Origin: Cereibacter_A azotoformans
Lineage (GTDB): Bacteria > Pseudomonadota > Alphaproteobacteria > Rhodobacterales > Rhodobacteraceae
DNA length: 64,000 bases
Assembly (NCBI RefSeq): GCF_003050905.1
Contig: NZ_QAOT01000017.1
Direction: 5' to 3' (one strand)
This document shows positions 7,872 through 17,013 of this stretch, piece by piece; the stretch's first letter is position 1, and every line of letters begins with the position of its first letter. Made by a program: the position numbers and the translations under genes. The notes below the pieces were generated by a model that worked only from the letters and a program-made list of their open reading frames with translations, had not been told where the DNA came from and did no database searches.

Positions 7872-8942
7872 ATGCCGCCCTTCTCCGTCCCCCTGCTCGG
7901 CGGCAATGGCCGCCAGGTCCTGCGCGTGTCGCTTCAGACCGTGGGGGCGGTCGCGGCGACCTGGGCCGCCCTGTCCTTCGGCCAGTCGCCGCACCTGTCC
8001 TGGGCGATGATCGCCGCGCTCCTGACCATCGACACCAGCGCCGACGCCTCGCTGCGCACCGCGCTCGGCCGGGTGGTGGGGGTGGGGATCGGCACCGCCG
8101 TGGGCTTTGCCGCCGCCGGCCTTCCGGGCCAAGGCGTGCTGCTTCCCCTGCTGGTGGCGGCGGTGGTGACCAATGCCATCGTCGCGCTGAGGCCGCAGCT
8201 CAGCTATGCCGCGATCCTGGCCGCGGTCGTGGCGGCCGATCCCCATCCCGAGGCGATCGACATGCTGGAGCAGGCCGCCGCGATCCTTGTGGGCACCCTG
8301 ATGGGGGCCGCGGCGAGCTTCCTGGTCTGGCCCGTGTTCGGCCGCCAGCGCGCCCGCGCGGCGCTGCGCGATGCGGTGGACGACTGCGCGCGGCTCTTCG
8401 AGCTGATCGAGCGCGGCGTCACCGAGCCCGGCACCGACGAGCGTCAGGCGCTGCACGCGCGCTTCCTGAGTGATCTGGAGACGGTGCATTCCCGCATTGC
8501 CGAGACCCGCTTTGCCCCGCACCTGCCGGGCGGATCGGGGCTGCACGAGGTCGCCTCGGCGGTCGAGAGCCTGTGGCACGCGCTGGTGATCCTCGACCGG
8601 GTGGTCCGGCGCGAGGTGAGCGAGCCGGGCCGGGAGCGCCTCGGGCGGCTGCGCCCCGCGCTCGAGCGGATGCGCGCCGAGGTCGGCCCCTATCTTCAGG
8701 GCGTGCGCGAGGCGATGGATGTGGGCCGGCCGCAGCCCACCGACGACCGGGCCCTGATCCGGCGGATCGAGGAGGCGCGGCGCGAGACGGATGCGCTGCT
8801 CGACGAGGCCCGGGGGCCGGAGGGCCGGTGGCTCCATGCGCTCGGCTTTGCGCTGGACGAGATCGGCCGGTCGCTGCGGCAGCTGGGCGGCACCGTGGGC
8901 CCCCGGGAGGGCCGCGGCGGGGCGGGCCGCGACGGGGCCTGA
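7872..8942 (+). CDS. FUSC-family membrane protein
   Basis: The 356-residue protein has about six hydrophobic segments in the first 150 residues (VSLQTVGAVAATWAALSFG, LSWAMIAALLTIDTSADAS and others). A long, charged, helical cytoplasmic region from about residue 165 to the end follows. This half-size FUSC layout (fusaric acid/aromatic acid exporter-like) is common, and such proteins are proposed efflux components, but no partner membrane-fusion or outer-membrane gene is adjacent. The ATG at 7872 was chosen over an in-frame TTG ten codons upstream. The substrate is unknown. Confidence 0.7.
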   Translation: MPPFSVPLLGGNGRQVLRVSLQTVGAVAATWAALSFGQSPHLSWAMIAALLTIDTSADASLRTALGRVVGVGIGTAVGFAAAGLPGQGVLLPLLVAAVVTNAIVALRPQLSYAAILAAVVAADPHPEAIDMLEQAAAILVGTLMGAAASFLVWPVFGRQRARAALRDAVDDCARLFELIERGVTEPGTDERQALHARFLSDLETVHSRIAETRFAPHLPGGSGLHEVASAVESLWHALVILDRVVRREVSEPGRERLGRLRPALERMRAEVGPYLQGVREAMDVGRPQPTDDRALIRRIEEARRETDALLDEARGPEGRWLHALGFALDEIGRSLRQLGGTVGPREGRGGAGRDGA

Positions 8943-8960
8943 GGGCCTATCCCTCGGGCC
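8936..8960. terminator. Bidirectional terminator between convergent genes
   Basis: GGCCTGAGGG (8936-8945) and CCCTCGGGCC (8951-8960) form a ten-base stem with one G-T pair around CCTAT. It spans the stop codons of both convergent genes, which are four bases apart, and could end transcription in both directions. Confidence 0.5.
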
Positions 8961-11325
8961 GCGCCACGCGCAGCGACTGGGTCCGTCCGTCCTTGGCCTC
9001 GCCGAAATAGATCGTCTGGTGCGGGAAGGGGATCTCGATGTTCCGCTCGTCGAAGATGCGCTTGAGGATCTCGTTGTAGGCGCGGCCCACGCCCCATTGC
9101 TTGCCCGGCAGGGTCTTGATGCGGGCGCGCAGCACGATGGCGCTGTCGCCGAAGGAGTCGAGCCCCAGCCATTCGAGATCGGCCAGGATGACGGCCGCAT
9201 GTTCGGGGCGCCGGCGCAGCTCCTTGAAGGCGTCGAACATCGCCGCCCGGACCTCGTCCACATTCTCGCGGTAGGCCACGCCCATGTCGCAGAGGAAGAA
9301 CGAGAAATCGCGCATGAAGTTCGACACCATGTCCACCGACGAGAAGGGGATGATGTGGAAGACCCCGTTCAGGTCGCGCAGGCTGACCGAGCGCACCGTC
9401 AGCCGCTCGACCACGCCCGAGATGCCCGCGACCGAGACCACGTCGCCCACGTTGATGGCGTTCTCGAACTGGATGAAGATGCCGGTGATGATGTCCTGCA
9501 CCAGCTTCTGCGCGCCAAAGCCGACCGCGAGACCCAGCACCCCGGCCGAGGCCAGCAGCGGGCCGATGTTCAGCCCGATCTCGGACAGGCAGAACATCAG
9601 CGTCACCACGATCAGGGCGATCGTGACCGCATTGCGCAGCAGCGACAGCAGCGTCTGCTCGCGCGAGGTCGCGACATGGCCGAAGGCGGGGTTCAGCCGG
9701 TAGTCGATCCAGGAGGTGAGGGCGATCCAGATCGCGAAGGAGGCGGTGAGGATGGCCGAGACCGCCACGACGGTGGCGAACAGGCTGCGGCCGAAGGGAC
9801 TCTGCAGCCAGAGGCTCACATCGATGAGCCCGGTCGTGTGGAGCGTGAACAGCAGCACCCCCGCCAGGATGAGCAGGCGCAGCACCAGCAGCACCTGCGG
9901 CACGAACCGGTTCAGCCGCCCCTCGAGCAGCGGCAGCCTCTCGCGCGTCGGGCCGGGCAGCCGCACCCCCCGGGCGATGGCCCGCGCCAGCGCGCCCGAC
10001 AGCATGAAACCGATGATCAGCACGCCCGCGATGCGCAGCGAGGCGAAGGTCGGCCCCATCGCATCGGTCCCCGAACTGACCAGCGACAGCAAGAGCAGCA
10101 CCGCCAGATAGGCCAGCGCGAACCAGTGCCAGGACTGGGCCAGCGCCACCAGCGCGGGCGAGCGGCGCGTCACATGGGCCGTCTCCTCCCAGAGGGGCGG
10201 CGGCTCGGGGGCGACAGGTTCCGCTGCGGGCGGCGCCGGCGGCTCGGCGCTGCCCGTGGCGATGTCGGCGGCAAGGTCGGGGTCGATCTCCTGCACGGCC
10301 GGGGCCGCCGGCACCGCCGGCTCGGGCTCCAGGCGGCTCGGGGCCACCGGCTGCGTCTCGTGCAGCAGCCAGTCGGCGACGGGCCTGCGGTGGCGCACCA
10401 CGAGGAAGGCCAGGAACAGCACCCCCAGGATCGAGATCAGCGCCGAGACCCCGCGCCCGGCGGCCACCGAGGCGCTGTCATCGACGATGGGCACGATCAG
10501 CAGCTGGCCATAGCCCAGAAGCGCGATGCTGAAGCTCATCGCCGCCGAGAGCGTGTGCGCGGCCCGGTCGCCGAGCGCCACGATCCGCAGGTCGCGCGTC
10601 GCGGGCGACAGCACGAAGCGCATCGCCGTGCGCGCCAGTTCCACCCCCAGGAAGGCGTTCAGATAGAGCGTCTGGCGCAGGCCGATCTGGCCCGCGTTGC
10701 CCAGCACCGCGATGGCCACCACATAGCCGATGGCCCAGGCGCCGATCACGATCAGGATGTCGATGGCCAGCGCGCCCAGATAGAGCAGCACGCGCCCCGT
10801 GACGCTCGCCCGCCGGGCCCGCCCGCCCATCCGCCGGTAGGTGGGAATGGCCAGCCGGCGCAGGATCAGGAAGATGGTGGCCGTGGACAGGATCAGCAGC
10901 AAGAGTTCGGTGACCGCCCCTCCGAGCAGGCCGAGATCGAGGCCCGCCAGATCGTCGAACAGGTCCGGCGCGGCCCTCAGGGCGGTCCAGAAGTCCTGCA
11001 CGCTCCGGGCGGCGTTCTCGGCGATGCCCTGGGTGAAGAGCGCGGCCGACCGCCCCAGCGACAGGATCTCGGCCGAGGGCGGGGCGACGGGATCCTCCGC
11101 CGCCGCGGTGGCCGCGGCCCGCTCGAGCTCCCCGATCAGCGCGGCGCGGGCGGCATCGTCGCGCAGCAGTTCGAGCAGGGCGGCGGCGGGCGCGGAGGGC
11201 GCGGCCTCGGAGGCCGCCGGACCGTTCAGCCCCGGGATCTGGGCCAGGGCGGGCGCGAGGCCGGCAAGCAGGAGTGTCAGGGCAAGAAGCAGCGGGGCGG
11301 CGAGACAGGTCGATCTTCTGGACAT
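8947..11325 (-). CDS. Large MscS-family mechanosensitive channel
   Basis: The 792-residue protein begins with a Sec signal peptide (to about residue 29, LAPALAQ). A periplasmic helical region follows, then about nine or ten membrane spans. The C-terminal MscS core includes the pore helix LLASAGVLGLAVGFGAQKLV, the beta domain ITGIFIQFENAINVGDVV, and a cytoplasmic end near PFPHQTIYFGEAKDGR. A Pro/Ala/Glu-rich linker sits at about residues 330-380. The size and layout resemble E. coli YbiO. It would release solutes on hypo-osmotic shock. The start at 11325 gives a clean signal peptide; longer in-frame extensions lack one. Confidence 0.85.
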   Translation of the reverse strand: MSRRSTCLAAPLLLALTLLLAGLAPALAQIPGLNGPAASEAAPSAPAAALLELLRDDAARAALIGELERAAATAAAEDPVAPPSAEILSLGRSAALFTQGIAENAARSVQDFWTALRAAPDLFDDLAGLDLGLLGGAVTELLLLILSTATIFLILRRLAIPTYRRMGGRARRASVTGRVLLYLGALAIDILIVIGAWAIGYVVAIAVLGNAGQIGLRQTLYLNAFLGVELARTAMRFVLSPATRDLRIVALGDRAAHTLSAAMSFSIALLGYGQLLIVPIVDDSASVAAGRGVSALISILGVLFLAFLVVRHRRPVADWLLHETQPVAPSRLEPEPAVPAAPAVQEIDPDLAADIATGSAEPPAPPAAEPVAPEPPPLWEETAHVTRRSPALVALAQSWHWFALAYLAVLLLLSLVSSGTDAMGPTFASLRIAGVLIIGFMLSGALARAIARGVRLPGPTRERLPLLEGRLNRFVPQVLLVLRLLILAGVLLFTLHTTGLIDVSLWLQSPFGRSLFATVVAVSAILTASFAIWIALTSWIDYRLNPAFGHVATSREQTLLSLLRNAVTIALIVVTLMFCLSEIGLNIGPLLASAGVLGLAVGFGAQKLVQDIITGIFIQFENAINVGDVVSVAGISGVVERLTVRSVSLRDLNGVFHIIPFSSVDMVSNFMRDFSFFLCDMGVAYRENVDEVRAAMFDAFKELRRRPEHAAVILADLEWLGLDSFGDSAIVLRARIKTLPGKQWGVGRAYNEILKRIFDERNIEIPFPHQTIYFGEAKDGRTQSLRVARPEG

Positions 11326-11595
11326 GGCTCTTTCAATGAGTGCGCCGCGCGTCGCTGCCAACCCCTCGGGGGCAGAAAGATGCCGATATCCGGCGCGGAA
11401 CCTGCAGGAACCGTCCCCTTGCCCGATGCAGCGGGGCCGGGAGGCCGAAGCCCCGGGGTCCCGAACGGGCCGCTGGATCGGGCCTTGCCCCCATGGATCG
11501 GCGGGGCAGGGCAGGGCAGGGCCGGGCAGTTGCGCCCGCCGCCTGCAGGCACCCGCCGCAAGGCAGGCCGCAGGGCCCGGTCCTTCGGACCGGAG
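11326..11595. other. Spacer between MscS and RTX genes
   Basis: This GC-rich, non-coding stretch contains short iterations of GGCAGG near 11510-11525. It should contain the MscS promoter, but no clear -35/-10 pair is visible. Confidence 0.5.
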
Positions 11596-11626
11596 GGACC
11601 GGGCGACCGCCTGGGCCGCCCGGTCC
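11596..11626 (-). terminator. Probable terminator of the RTX gene
   Basis: GGACCGGGCG (11596-11605) and CGCCCGGTCC (11617-11626) form a perfect ten-base inverted repeat with an 11-base loop, nine bases beyond the RTX stop codon on the minus strand. No T-run follows. Confidence 0.5.
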
Positions 11627-11635
11627 GGGTCATTC

Positions 11636-14600
11636 TCAGAGGCCGAAAATGTCGCTCGCCACCAGGGTCGCGCTGCCCGACAGGGTGAAGAGCGCGATCT
11701 CGCCATAGGTCGAGCCCGCACCGTCCTGATCGAAATAGAGCGTCCGGGTGTCGGCGCGGAAGATGAAGGTCTCGTTGTAGGGCTTGGAATAGCCCGCCGA
11801 TGCGCTGGCGACGGTGATGAAGCTCGCGGGGTTCAGCTGGTCGGTGCTGTAGTTGAAATTGTCCGACAGATAGCCGCCGAAGGTCGATTGGACGATGCCG
11901 ATCCTGTCCACGCCGGACACGAAGTCGGTGATCGTGTCGCCGCCCTCGCTCGACAGGGCAAAGACGAAGGTGTCGCTGCCGCTGCCCCCGGCCAGCGTAT
12001 CCGCCCCCGCGCCACCCTGCAGCTCGTCATCGCCGGCGCCGCCCTGCAGGCGGTTCGCCCCGGCATTGCCGACCAGCCGGTTGGCCGCATCGTTGCCGGT
12101 TCCCGAGAGCCCGGCGGTGCCGGTCAGAACCAGGTTCTCGACATGGCTGCCGAGCGTGTAGGAGATCGAGGAGACCACCGTGTCGTTGCCGCCCGCGCCA
12201 TATTCGACCACCTTGTCCCCGGCGCTCTCGACCACATAGGTGTCGTCGCCGCGGCCGCCGACCATGCGGTCGGCCCCGGCCTTGCCGTCGAGCCGGTTGT
12301 TGCCGGCATTGCCGACCAGCTGGTTGGCCAGGGCGTTGCCGGTCGCGTCGATGTCCTCGCTGCCCGACAGGGTGAGATGCTCCACATGCGCTCCCAGCAC
12401 GAAGGATCCGGTGCTCACCACGAGGTCGGTTCCGCCGCCCGCGACCTCGACGACCCGGTCCTCGACGCCCTGCACATGGTAGGTGTCGTTGCCACGCCCG
12501 CCGGTCAGCACGTTTCTCAGCGCATTGCCGATGAGCGTGTCGTTGTAGGCCGAGCCGATCGCATTCTCGATCCGCGCCTCGGCAATCTCGGTGATGCCGC
12601 TGCTGAGCGCCGCCACCAGGTTCGAGCTGTCGCTGGCCAGGGTCACCACCGTGCCGACCCCGAGCTGGCGCACGAGATCCTGGTAATGGCTTTCGTTGCC
12701 CGAGGTCACGGCGAAGACCGGAATGATGCCCGAGGCGAGCAGCTTCGACTTCACCATCGCGATCGTCGGATAATCCTCGAGCTCCAGGACCGTGTCGCCG
12801 TCGTTGGGCACGTAGGAGGTGTCGCCGGCCTCGTGATAGCGCGCGTCGGTCAGCACCACCGCCACGCGCAGCGACTCGGACCGGAAGCCGATCTCGGAGC
12901 TGCGCAGGGCCGCCTGCATCAGCGCCTCGAGCTGGGATTCGGGCGCGTCGCCGCCGCTGCCGATCGACAGGGCGTTGAGTGCGGCGCTCAGCGCCGCGGG
13001 GCTCGAACTCATCCGCAGGTCGGTGCGATAGACATATTCGCCCTTGTCGATGAACGAGGCCAGCCCGAAGCGGTTGTCGGCCTGGATCGCGTTGAGCGAC
13101 GAGATGACGCTCGGCACCAGCGTCCGCACCGTGGTCACGTCATCGCCGAACGAGCCCGAGCAGTCCTGCATGAACAGCACATCGAGCGGAACATCGACCG
13201 TACCGCCGGCGGCCAGGGTCACGATGCGCCCGTTGATGTTGCTGCTGCCGCCGGGGGTCAGGTCGATCGAGACGGCGCCGGTGGCCCGCGAGGCGTCGAT
13301 CGTGTCGGTGCCCGAGCCATCCTCGATCCGGACCGAACCGCTGGTGCCGGACACGACATAGGTGTCGTTGCCCGCCCCGCCGTTCATCTCGTCCTCGCCC
13401 GAGGTGTCCACCAGCGTGTCGTTGCCGGCCCCCCCTTCCAGCGTGTCGTCGCCGCTGCCGCCGGTCAGCCGGTCGTTGCCCGCCCCGCCCACCAGCCGGT
13501 TGGCGCCGGACGTGCCGGTCAGAACGTCGTCATGCCGCGAACCCTCCAGGTTCTCGATGTTGACCAGCGTGTCGGTCCCGCTGCCGCCCGTCGCCTGGGC
13601 CCCCGTGACGGCCAGCGAGACCGTCACGCCGGAGGCGGCCCCCGCATAGCTGGCCGTGTCCGAGCCCGCCCCGCCGTCGAGCCGGTTGTTGCCGGCATTC
13701 GCCACGATCACGTTGTCGAGCGCATTGCCGGTGGCATTGATGTGCCCGGTGCCGGACAGGGTCAGGTTCTCGATCCCGCCCCGGCCCGCCAGCGAATAGG
13801 AGACCGAGCTGATCACCGTATCGATGCCGGAGCTGTCGAGGATCGTGTCGGCGGTGGTATCGACGATGTAGGTGTCGTTGCCGGCGCCGCCGTCCAGCGT
13901 GTCCCGGCCGGCGCCGCCGTCCAGCGTGTCGTTGCCGGCGAGACCGGCCAGCCGGTTGTTGCCGGCATTGCCCGTCAGCAGGTTGCCCAGGCCGTTGCCG
14001 GTGCCGTTCAGCCCCGCGCTGCCCCGGAGCACGAGGTTCTCGACATTGGCCCCCAGCGTCACCGAGACATGGGCCTCGATCCGGTCGGTTCCGCCCGAGG
14101 CGGTCTCCACCACCACGTCGCCGGCATCGCGGACGATATAGACGTCGTTCCCGGCGCCGCCGATCATCGTGTCGTTGCCGAGGCCGCCGTCGATCACGTT
14201 GTTTCCGGCGGTGCCGGTGATCCGGTTGGCCAGGGCGTTGCCGGTGCCGGTCAGATGCCCCCGGCCGGTCAGGATCAGGTTCTCGATCGTCCCGAGCGCC
14301 GCGAGCGAGAAGCTCACCGAGGACTGGACCGTATCGACCCCGCCCGTGTCCACGATCGTGTCGGTGGTGGTGTCGACGATGTAGGTGTCGTTGCCCGCAC
14401 CCCCTTCCAGCCGGTCGGTGCCGCCGCCGCCGTTCAGCGTGTCGTTGCCCTCGCCGCCCCGCAGGATGTTCGCCGCCCCGTTGCCGATGAGCAGGTTGTC
14501 GGTCGCGTTGCCGATCGCGTTGATCGCCGCCGAGCCGATCAGCGTGATGTTCTCGATGTAGGGCGAGGCGGCGATGCTGTAGCTGATGCTGCTGCGGACC

Positions 14601-15592
14601 GTGTCGATGCCCTGGTTCGCGATCTCGACCACGACGTCGCCGGCATTGTCCACGATGTAGGTGTCGTTGCCCCGGCCGCCCACGAGCCGGTCGGCCCCGC
14701 CCCGGCCGTCGAGCGTGTCGTTGCCGTCGAGGCCGGTGAGCACGTTGGCCGCGTCGTTGCCGGTCAGCAGGTTGTTCCTGTCGTTCCCGGTCCCGTTGAT
14801 CGCGGCCGTGCCGGTGAGGGTGAGATTGACCTGATAGGGCTGAAGCCCCGCGACCGTGGTGCTGCTGGTGACATCCACCGCATAGTTGACGATCGAGGCA
14901 AGCTGGGCGGGCGTGAGCCCGGCGAGCGCGTGGGGCGGCAGCGTGGCCAGCGAGTTGGCCAGAGCCGTCGCCGCGGCCTCGGTCGGCTCGACCAGAACGA
15001 AATGGACGACGCTCGCCGACGCGCCCGCTGCGAGCGACAGGTCGTAGGAGGTCGAGAAATCGTCGGAGTCGAGGCGGCTGGCCAGCGCGGGATCGGCCTC
15101 GCGGCCCCCGGCCACCACATGGCCGAACTTCGGATAGGAGGCCCCGTAGTAGCTGTGGTCGGTCAGATACCAGTCGTCGGACGTGGCATAGGTCGTGTCG
15201 CCGCTCGAGGTGCGCACCAGCTGGGTGGAACTGTCGGCGTACATGTTGTCCGCGACCGTGAGCCGGAGGGCGGCCGGGGCGGTTCCGGTGTTGGTCACCG
15301 TTTCGACCATCCGCATGTAGTAGCGCCCGGCCCCGTCGCTCAGGACATCGGCCTGACGCACCACGGTGACGCTCGTGCCGCCGGATGAGGCCGTGGCGGT
15401 GACGGAGTGGCCCGTGGCGGTCGCGGTGGCGGCTCCGTAGGACAGCCAGAGGCTGCCCGATCCACCGGCAAGCGCCAGCGACAGGCTCGAGCCGCTGTCA
15501 TACCCCTGGTAGCCCAGCCGCGACACGGAGGGCTGTCCGTAGCTCGAGACCGTCCAGGTCGTGGAATTGGGATCGACATAGGAAAGCGTCAT
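11636..15592 (-). CDS. RTX calcium-binding protein with embedded vWA domain
   Basis: The 1318-residue protein has no Sec signal, as expected for type I secretion. Residues 1-270 form a repeat-free, Ser/Thr-rich N-terminal domain. From about 270, clusters of RTX nonapeptides (GGxGNDTLxGG) alternate with repeated spacers of the form DTYIVD...VSYSLA...IENLTLTGTG-N-ATGN. At about residues 800-1010 a von Willebrand A domain interrupts the repeats, with a MIDAS-like DCSGSFGDD and later ASFIDKG. Three further repeat clusters and a serralysin-like C-terminal domain (DTITDFVSGVDRI) end the protein. Calcium binding, extracellular location and adhesion or matrix roles are inferred from the domains. No HlyB/HlyD genes lie nearby. 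GGAGG precedes the start. Confidence 0.88.
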   Translation of the reverse strand: MTLSYVDPNSTTWTVSSYGQPSVSRLGYQGYDSGSSLSLALAGGSGSLWLSYGAATATATGHSVTATASSGGTSVTVVRQADVLSDGAGRYYMRMVETVTNTGTAPAALRLTVADNMYADSSTQLVRTSSGDTTYATSDDWYLTDHSYYGASYPKFGHVVAGGREADPALASRLDSDDFSTSYDLSLAAGASASVVHFVLVEPTEAAATALANSLATLPPHALAGLTPAQLASIVNYAVDVTSSTTVAGLQPYQVNLTLTGTAAINGTGNDRNNLLTGNDAANVLTGLDGNDTLDGRGGADRLVGGRGNDTYIVDNAGDVVVEIANQGIDTVRSSISYSIAASPYIENITLIGSAAINAIGNATDNLLIGNGAANILRGGEGNDTLNGGGGTDRLEGGAGNDTYIVDTTTDTIVDTGGVDTVQSSVSFSLAALGTIENLILTGRGHLTGTGNALANRITGTAGNNVIDGGLGNDTMIGGAGNDVYIVRDAGDVVVETASGGTDRIEAHVSVTLGANVENLVLRGSAGLNGTGNGLGNLLTGNAGNNRLAGLAGNDTLDGGAGRDTLDGGAGNDTYIVDTTADTILDSSGIDTVISSVSYSLAGRGGIENLTLSGTGHINATGNALDNVIVANAGNNRLDGGAGSDTASYAGAASGVTVSLAVTGAQATGGSGTDTLVNIENLEGSRHDDVLTGTSGANRLVGGAGNDRLTGGSGDDTLEGGAGNDTLVDTSGEDEMNGGAGNDTYVVSGTSGSVRIEDGSGTDTIDASRATGAVSIDLTPGGSSNINGRIVTLAAGGTVDVPLDVLFMQDCSGSFGDDVTTVRTLVPSVISSLNAIQADNRFGLASFIDKGEYVYRTDLRMSSSPAALSAALNALSIGSGGDAPESQLEALMQAALRSSEIGFRSESLRVAVVLTDARYHEAGDTSYVPNDGDTVLELEDYPTIAMVKSKLLASGIIPVFAVTSGNESHYQDLVRQLGVGTVVTLASDSSNLVAALSSGITEIAEARIENAIGSAYNDTLIGNALRNVLTGGRGNDTYHVQGVEDRVVEVAGGGTDLVVSTGSFVLGAHVEHLTLSGSEDIDATGNALANQLVGNAGNNRLDGKAGADRMVGGRGDDTYVVESAGDKVVEYGAGGNDTVVSSISYTLGSHVENLVLTGTAGLSGTGNDAANRLVGNAGANRLQGGAGDDELQGGAGADTLAGGSGSDTFVFALSSEGGDTITDFVSGVDRIGIVQSTFGGYLSDNFNYSTDQLNPASFITVASASAGYSKPYNETFIFRADTRTLYFDQDGAGSTYGEIALFTLSGSATLVASDIFGL

Positions 15593-16021
15593 GAAACCTC
15601 CGAAAGAAATTCCTTTCCCCGAAATCGAAAGCGATTCGGGGGCGTGGTGCTAAAGTCCTTAATTAACGGGTGCTTGTATCAGAATTCCTGAGGGCCCACA
15701 AAGAAAACTCCGGGCCCGCGGCGGGCTGGTTCCGCTTTGTCATCTCCTCGTGACCGGGTCGGCACGCGGCGGTTGCAATGCCGCAGGAATCCGGCCCGTC
15801 CGGAGGCGCAGGCCGGCCGCATCGGTCCCGGTCGGGAACCATATGCTCCCTGCGGCCCGGCTGCAGGCCACGGTTCCCGGCTGGCAGCCCCGGCGCCGGC
15901 GGGTGCCTGCAGGGCCCCGTCCCGGCGGGCAGGGCATGCGGCGGGGGGCTGCCAGGGCGCCTGTCGTGATCCTTGCAAGATGGGCCCGGATCGAGGATAG
16001 TTCTTCCAGAAACGAAAGAAA
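15593..16021. promoter_or_regulatory. Divergent control region, RTX and DeoR genes
   Basis: In the RTX 5' leader, CCCCGAAATCG (15617-15627) pairs with CGATTCGGGG (15632-15641) around AAAG, with one bulged base; it could be an mRNA hairpin or an operator. An AT-rich island at 15650-15700 (CTTAATTAACGGG) is the best place for the RTX promoter. Between 15730 and 15990 the DNA is GC-rich with no gene seen. At 16007-16021 the GAAACGAAAGAAA word described separately leads into the DeoR start. Confidence 0.5.
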
Positions 16022-16027
16022 ATGATC
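16007..16027 (+). promoter_or_regulatory. Candidate DeoR operator, copy 1
   Basis: CAGAAACGAAAGAAAATGA overlaps the DeoR translation start. A near copy, CAGAAACGAAGAAAATATC, occurs at 16852-16870 just before the ABC operon. GAAACGAAA-type words resemble GlpR-class DeoR operators, so autoregulation plus operon control is plausible. Confidence 0.4.
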
Positions 16028-16900
16028 GGATCTCCTTCCATGATGCGGAGTCTTGAGCGGCACGCCGTTATCCTCGGGCTCCTGCGCCAACAGGAGCATG
16101 TCACCATCGAGGCCATGGCTGCGGCCTGCGACGCCTCGCTCCAGACGATCCGGCGCGATCTGAACCAGCTCAGCGAGGACGGGCGCGTCGTGCGCTATCA
16201 TGGCGGGGCGCGGCTGGCCGACCTGGCCCGCACCGCCACCTACGAGGTGCGCAGCGCAAGCCATGTGCGCGAGAAGGTTGCGGCCGGCCAGCTTCTGGCC
16301 CGCCTCATCCCGGACGGGGCCTCGCTCTTCCTCGCGGGCGGCTCGACGCTCGCCCTCGCCGCGCAGGAGTTGCGCGCCTGCGAGCGGCTGACGGTCGTGA
16401 CGAACAACCTCCATGCGGCTGTAACTCTTTACGATAAAACGGGATTCGATGTCTGCGTGCTCGGCGGCACCATGCGGCCCGCCAGCGGGTCGATGATCGG
16501 CGAGGATGCCGTGCGCATGATCGAACGCTATTCGCTCGATTACGCCGTGATCGGCACCTGCGGGATCTCGGCCGACGGGGCGCTGCTGGAATATGACCAG
16601 GGCCTCGTGCCGCCGATCCTCGCCATGATCGCCAACGCGCGCCAGACGGTGCTGGTGGCGGACGGCTCGAAGTTCGGGACCAAGGGGATCGTGCGGGCGG
16701 CGAATCTCGAGGCGGTCGATCATTTCGTCACCGACCGGGCGCCGGAAGGCGCGGCGGCAGAGCTGCTCGCGCGGCATGGGGTGGAGGTCCATCCCGCCGG
16801 CCTCCCTTCCGCCGACAGGACGCTCGATGGACGGGAACGACCACAAGATTACAGAAACGAAGAAAATATCCGCGCTCATATTGACAAAAATTTCCAATAA
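16022..16900 (+). CDS. DeoR-family transcriptional regulator
   Basis: The 292-residue protein has an N-terminal DeoR helix-turn-helix (residues about 10-65: RHAVILGLLRQQEHVTIEAM...ASLQTIRRDLNQL, then GRVVRYHGGA). A C-terminal ribose-5-phosphate-isomerase-like sensor domain follows, with the typical LFLAGGSTL and VVTNNLHAA motifs. Such domains usually bind a phosphorylated sugar intermediate. It directly precedes the ABC transporter and catabolic genes on the same strand and probably controls them. CsqR (YihW), regulator of E. coli sulfoquinovose genes, belongs to the same family. An alternative start is ATG at 16040. The charged tail after about residue 265 is unusual and overlaps a second operator-like word. 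Confidence 0.82.
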   Translation: MIGSPSMMRSLERHAVILGLLRQQEHVTIEAMAAACDASLQTIRRDLNQLSEDGRVVRYHGGARLADLARTATYEVRSASHVREKVAAGQLLARLIPDGASLFLAGGSTLALAAQELRACERLTVVTNNLHAAVTLYDKTGFDVCVLGGTMRPASGSMIGEDAVRMIERYSLDYAVIGTCGISADGALLEYDQGLVPPILAMIANARQTVLVADGSKFGTKGIVRAANLEAVDHFVTDRAPEGAAAELLARHGVEVHPAGLPSADRTLDGRERPQDYRNEENIRAHIDKNFQ

Positions 16901-16909
16901 CGATCATAT
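16852..16909 (+). promoter_or_regulatory. Candidate promoter and operator of ABC/catabolic operon
   Basis: The operator-like word CAGAAACGAAGAAAATATC (16852-16870) is followed by TTGACA at 16881-16886 and, 17 bases later, a weak TCATAT. This would start transcription about 95 bases before the binding-protein gene. The segment is clearly AT-richer than its surroundings. The operator is the second copy of the word at the DeoR start. Confidence 0.42.
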
Positions 16910-17013
16910 CCCTGCATCCGGTCCCAGAAGCGCGAGGAGGCGCGACCGGTCCAGCGGCCCGTGGAGCGGGTCGGCCATTGGCCCGGTCGCAAGCGGGCCT
17001 TCAGGGAGGGAAC

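Noticed and set aside
10841..15388. A 1515-codon plus-strand open frame opposite the MscS and RTX genes
   Set aside because: It is rich in Arg/Gly/Ala/His with no domain. The opposite strand encodes clear RTX repeats, a vWA domain and MscS motifs, whose codon pattern produces open antisense frames.
11636..15592. Dense DNA repeats that could suggest a CRISPR or satellite array
   Set aside because: The repeats are in-frame RTX nonapeptide codons inside one gene, with variable spacing and no spacer-repeat structure.
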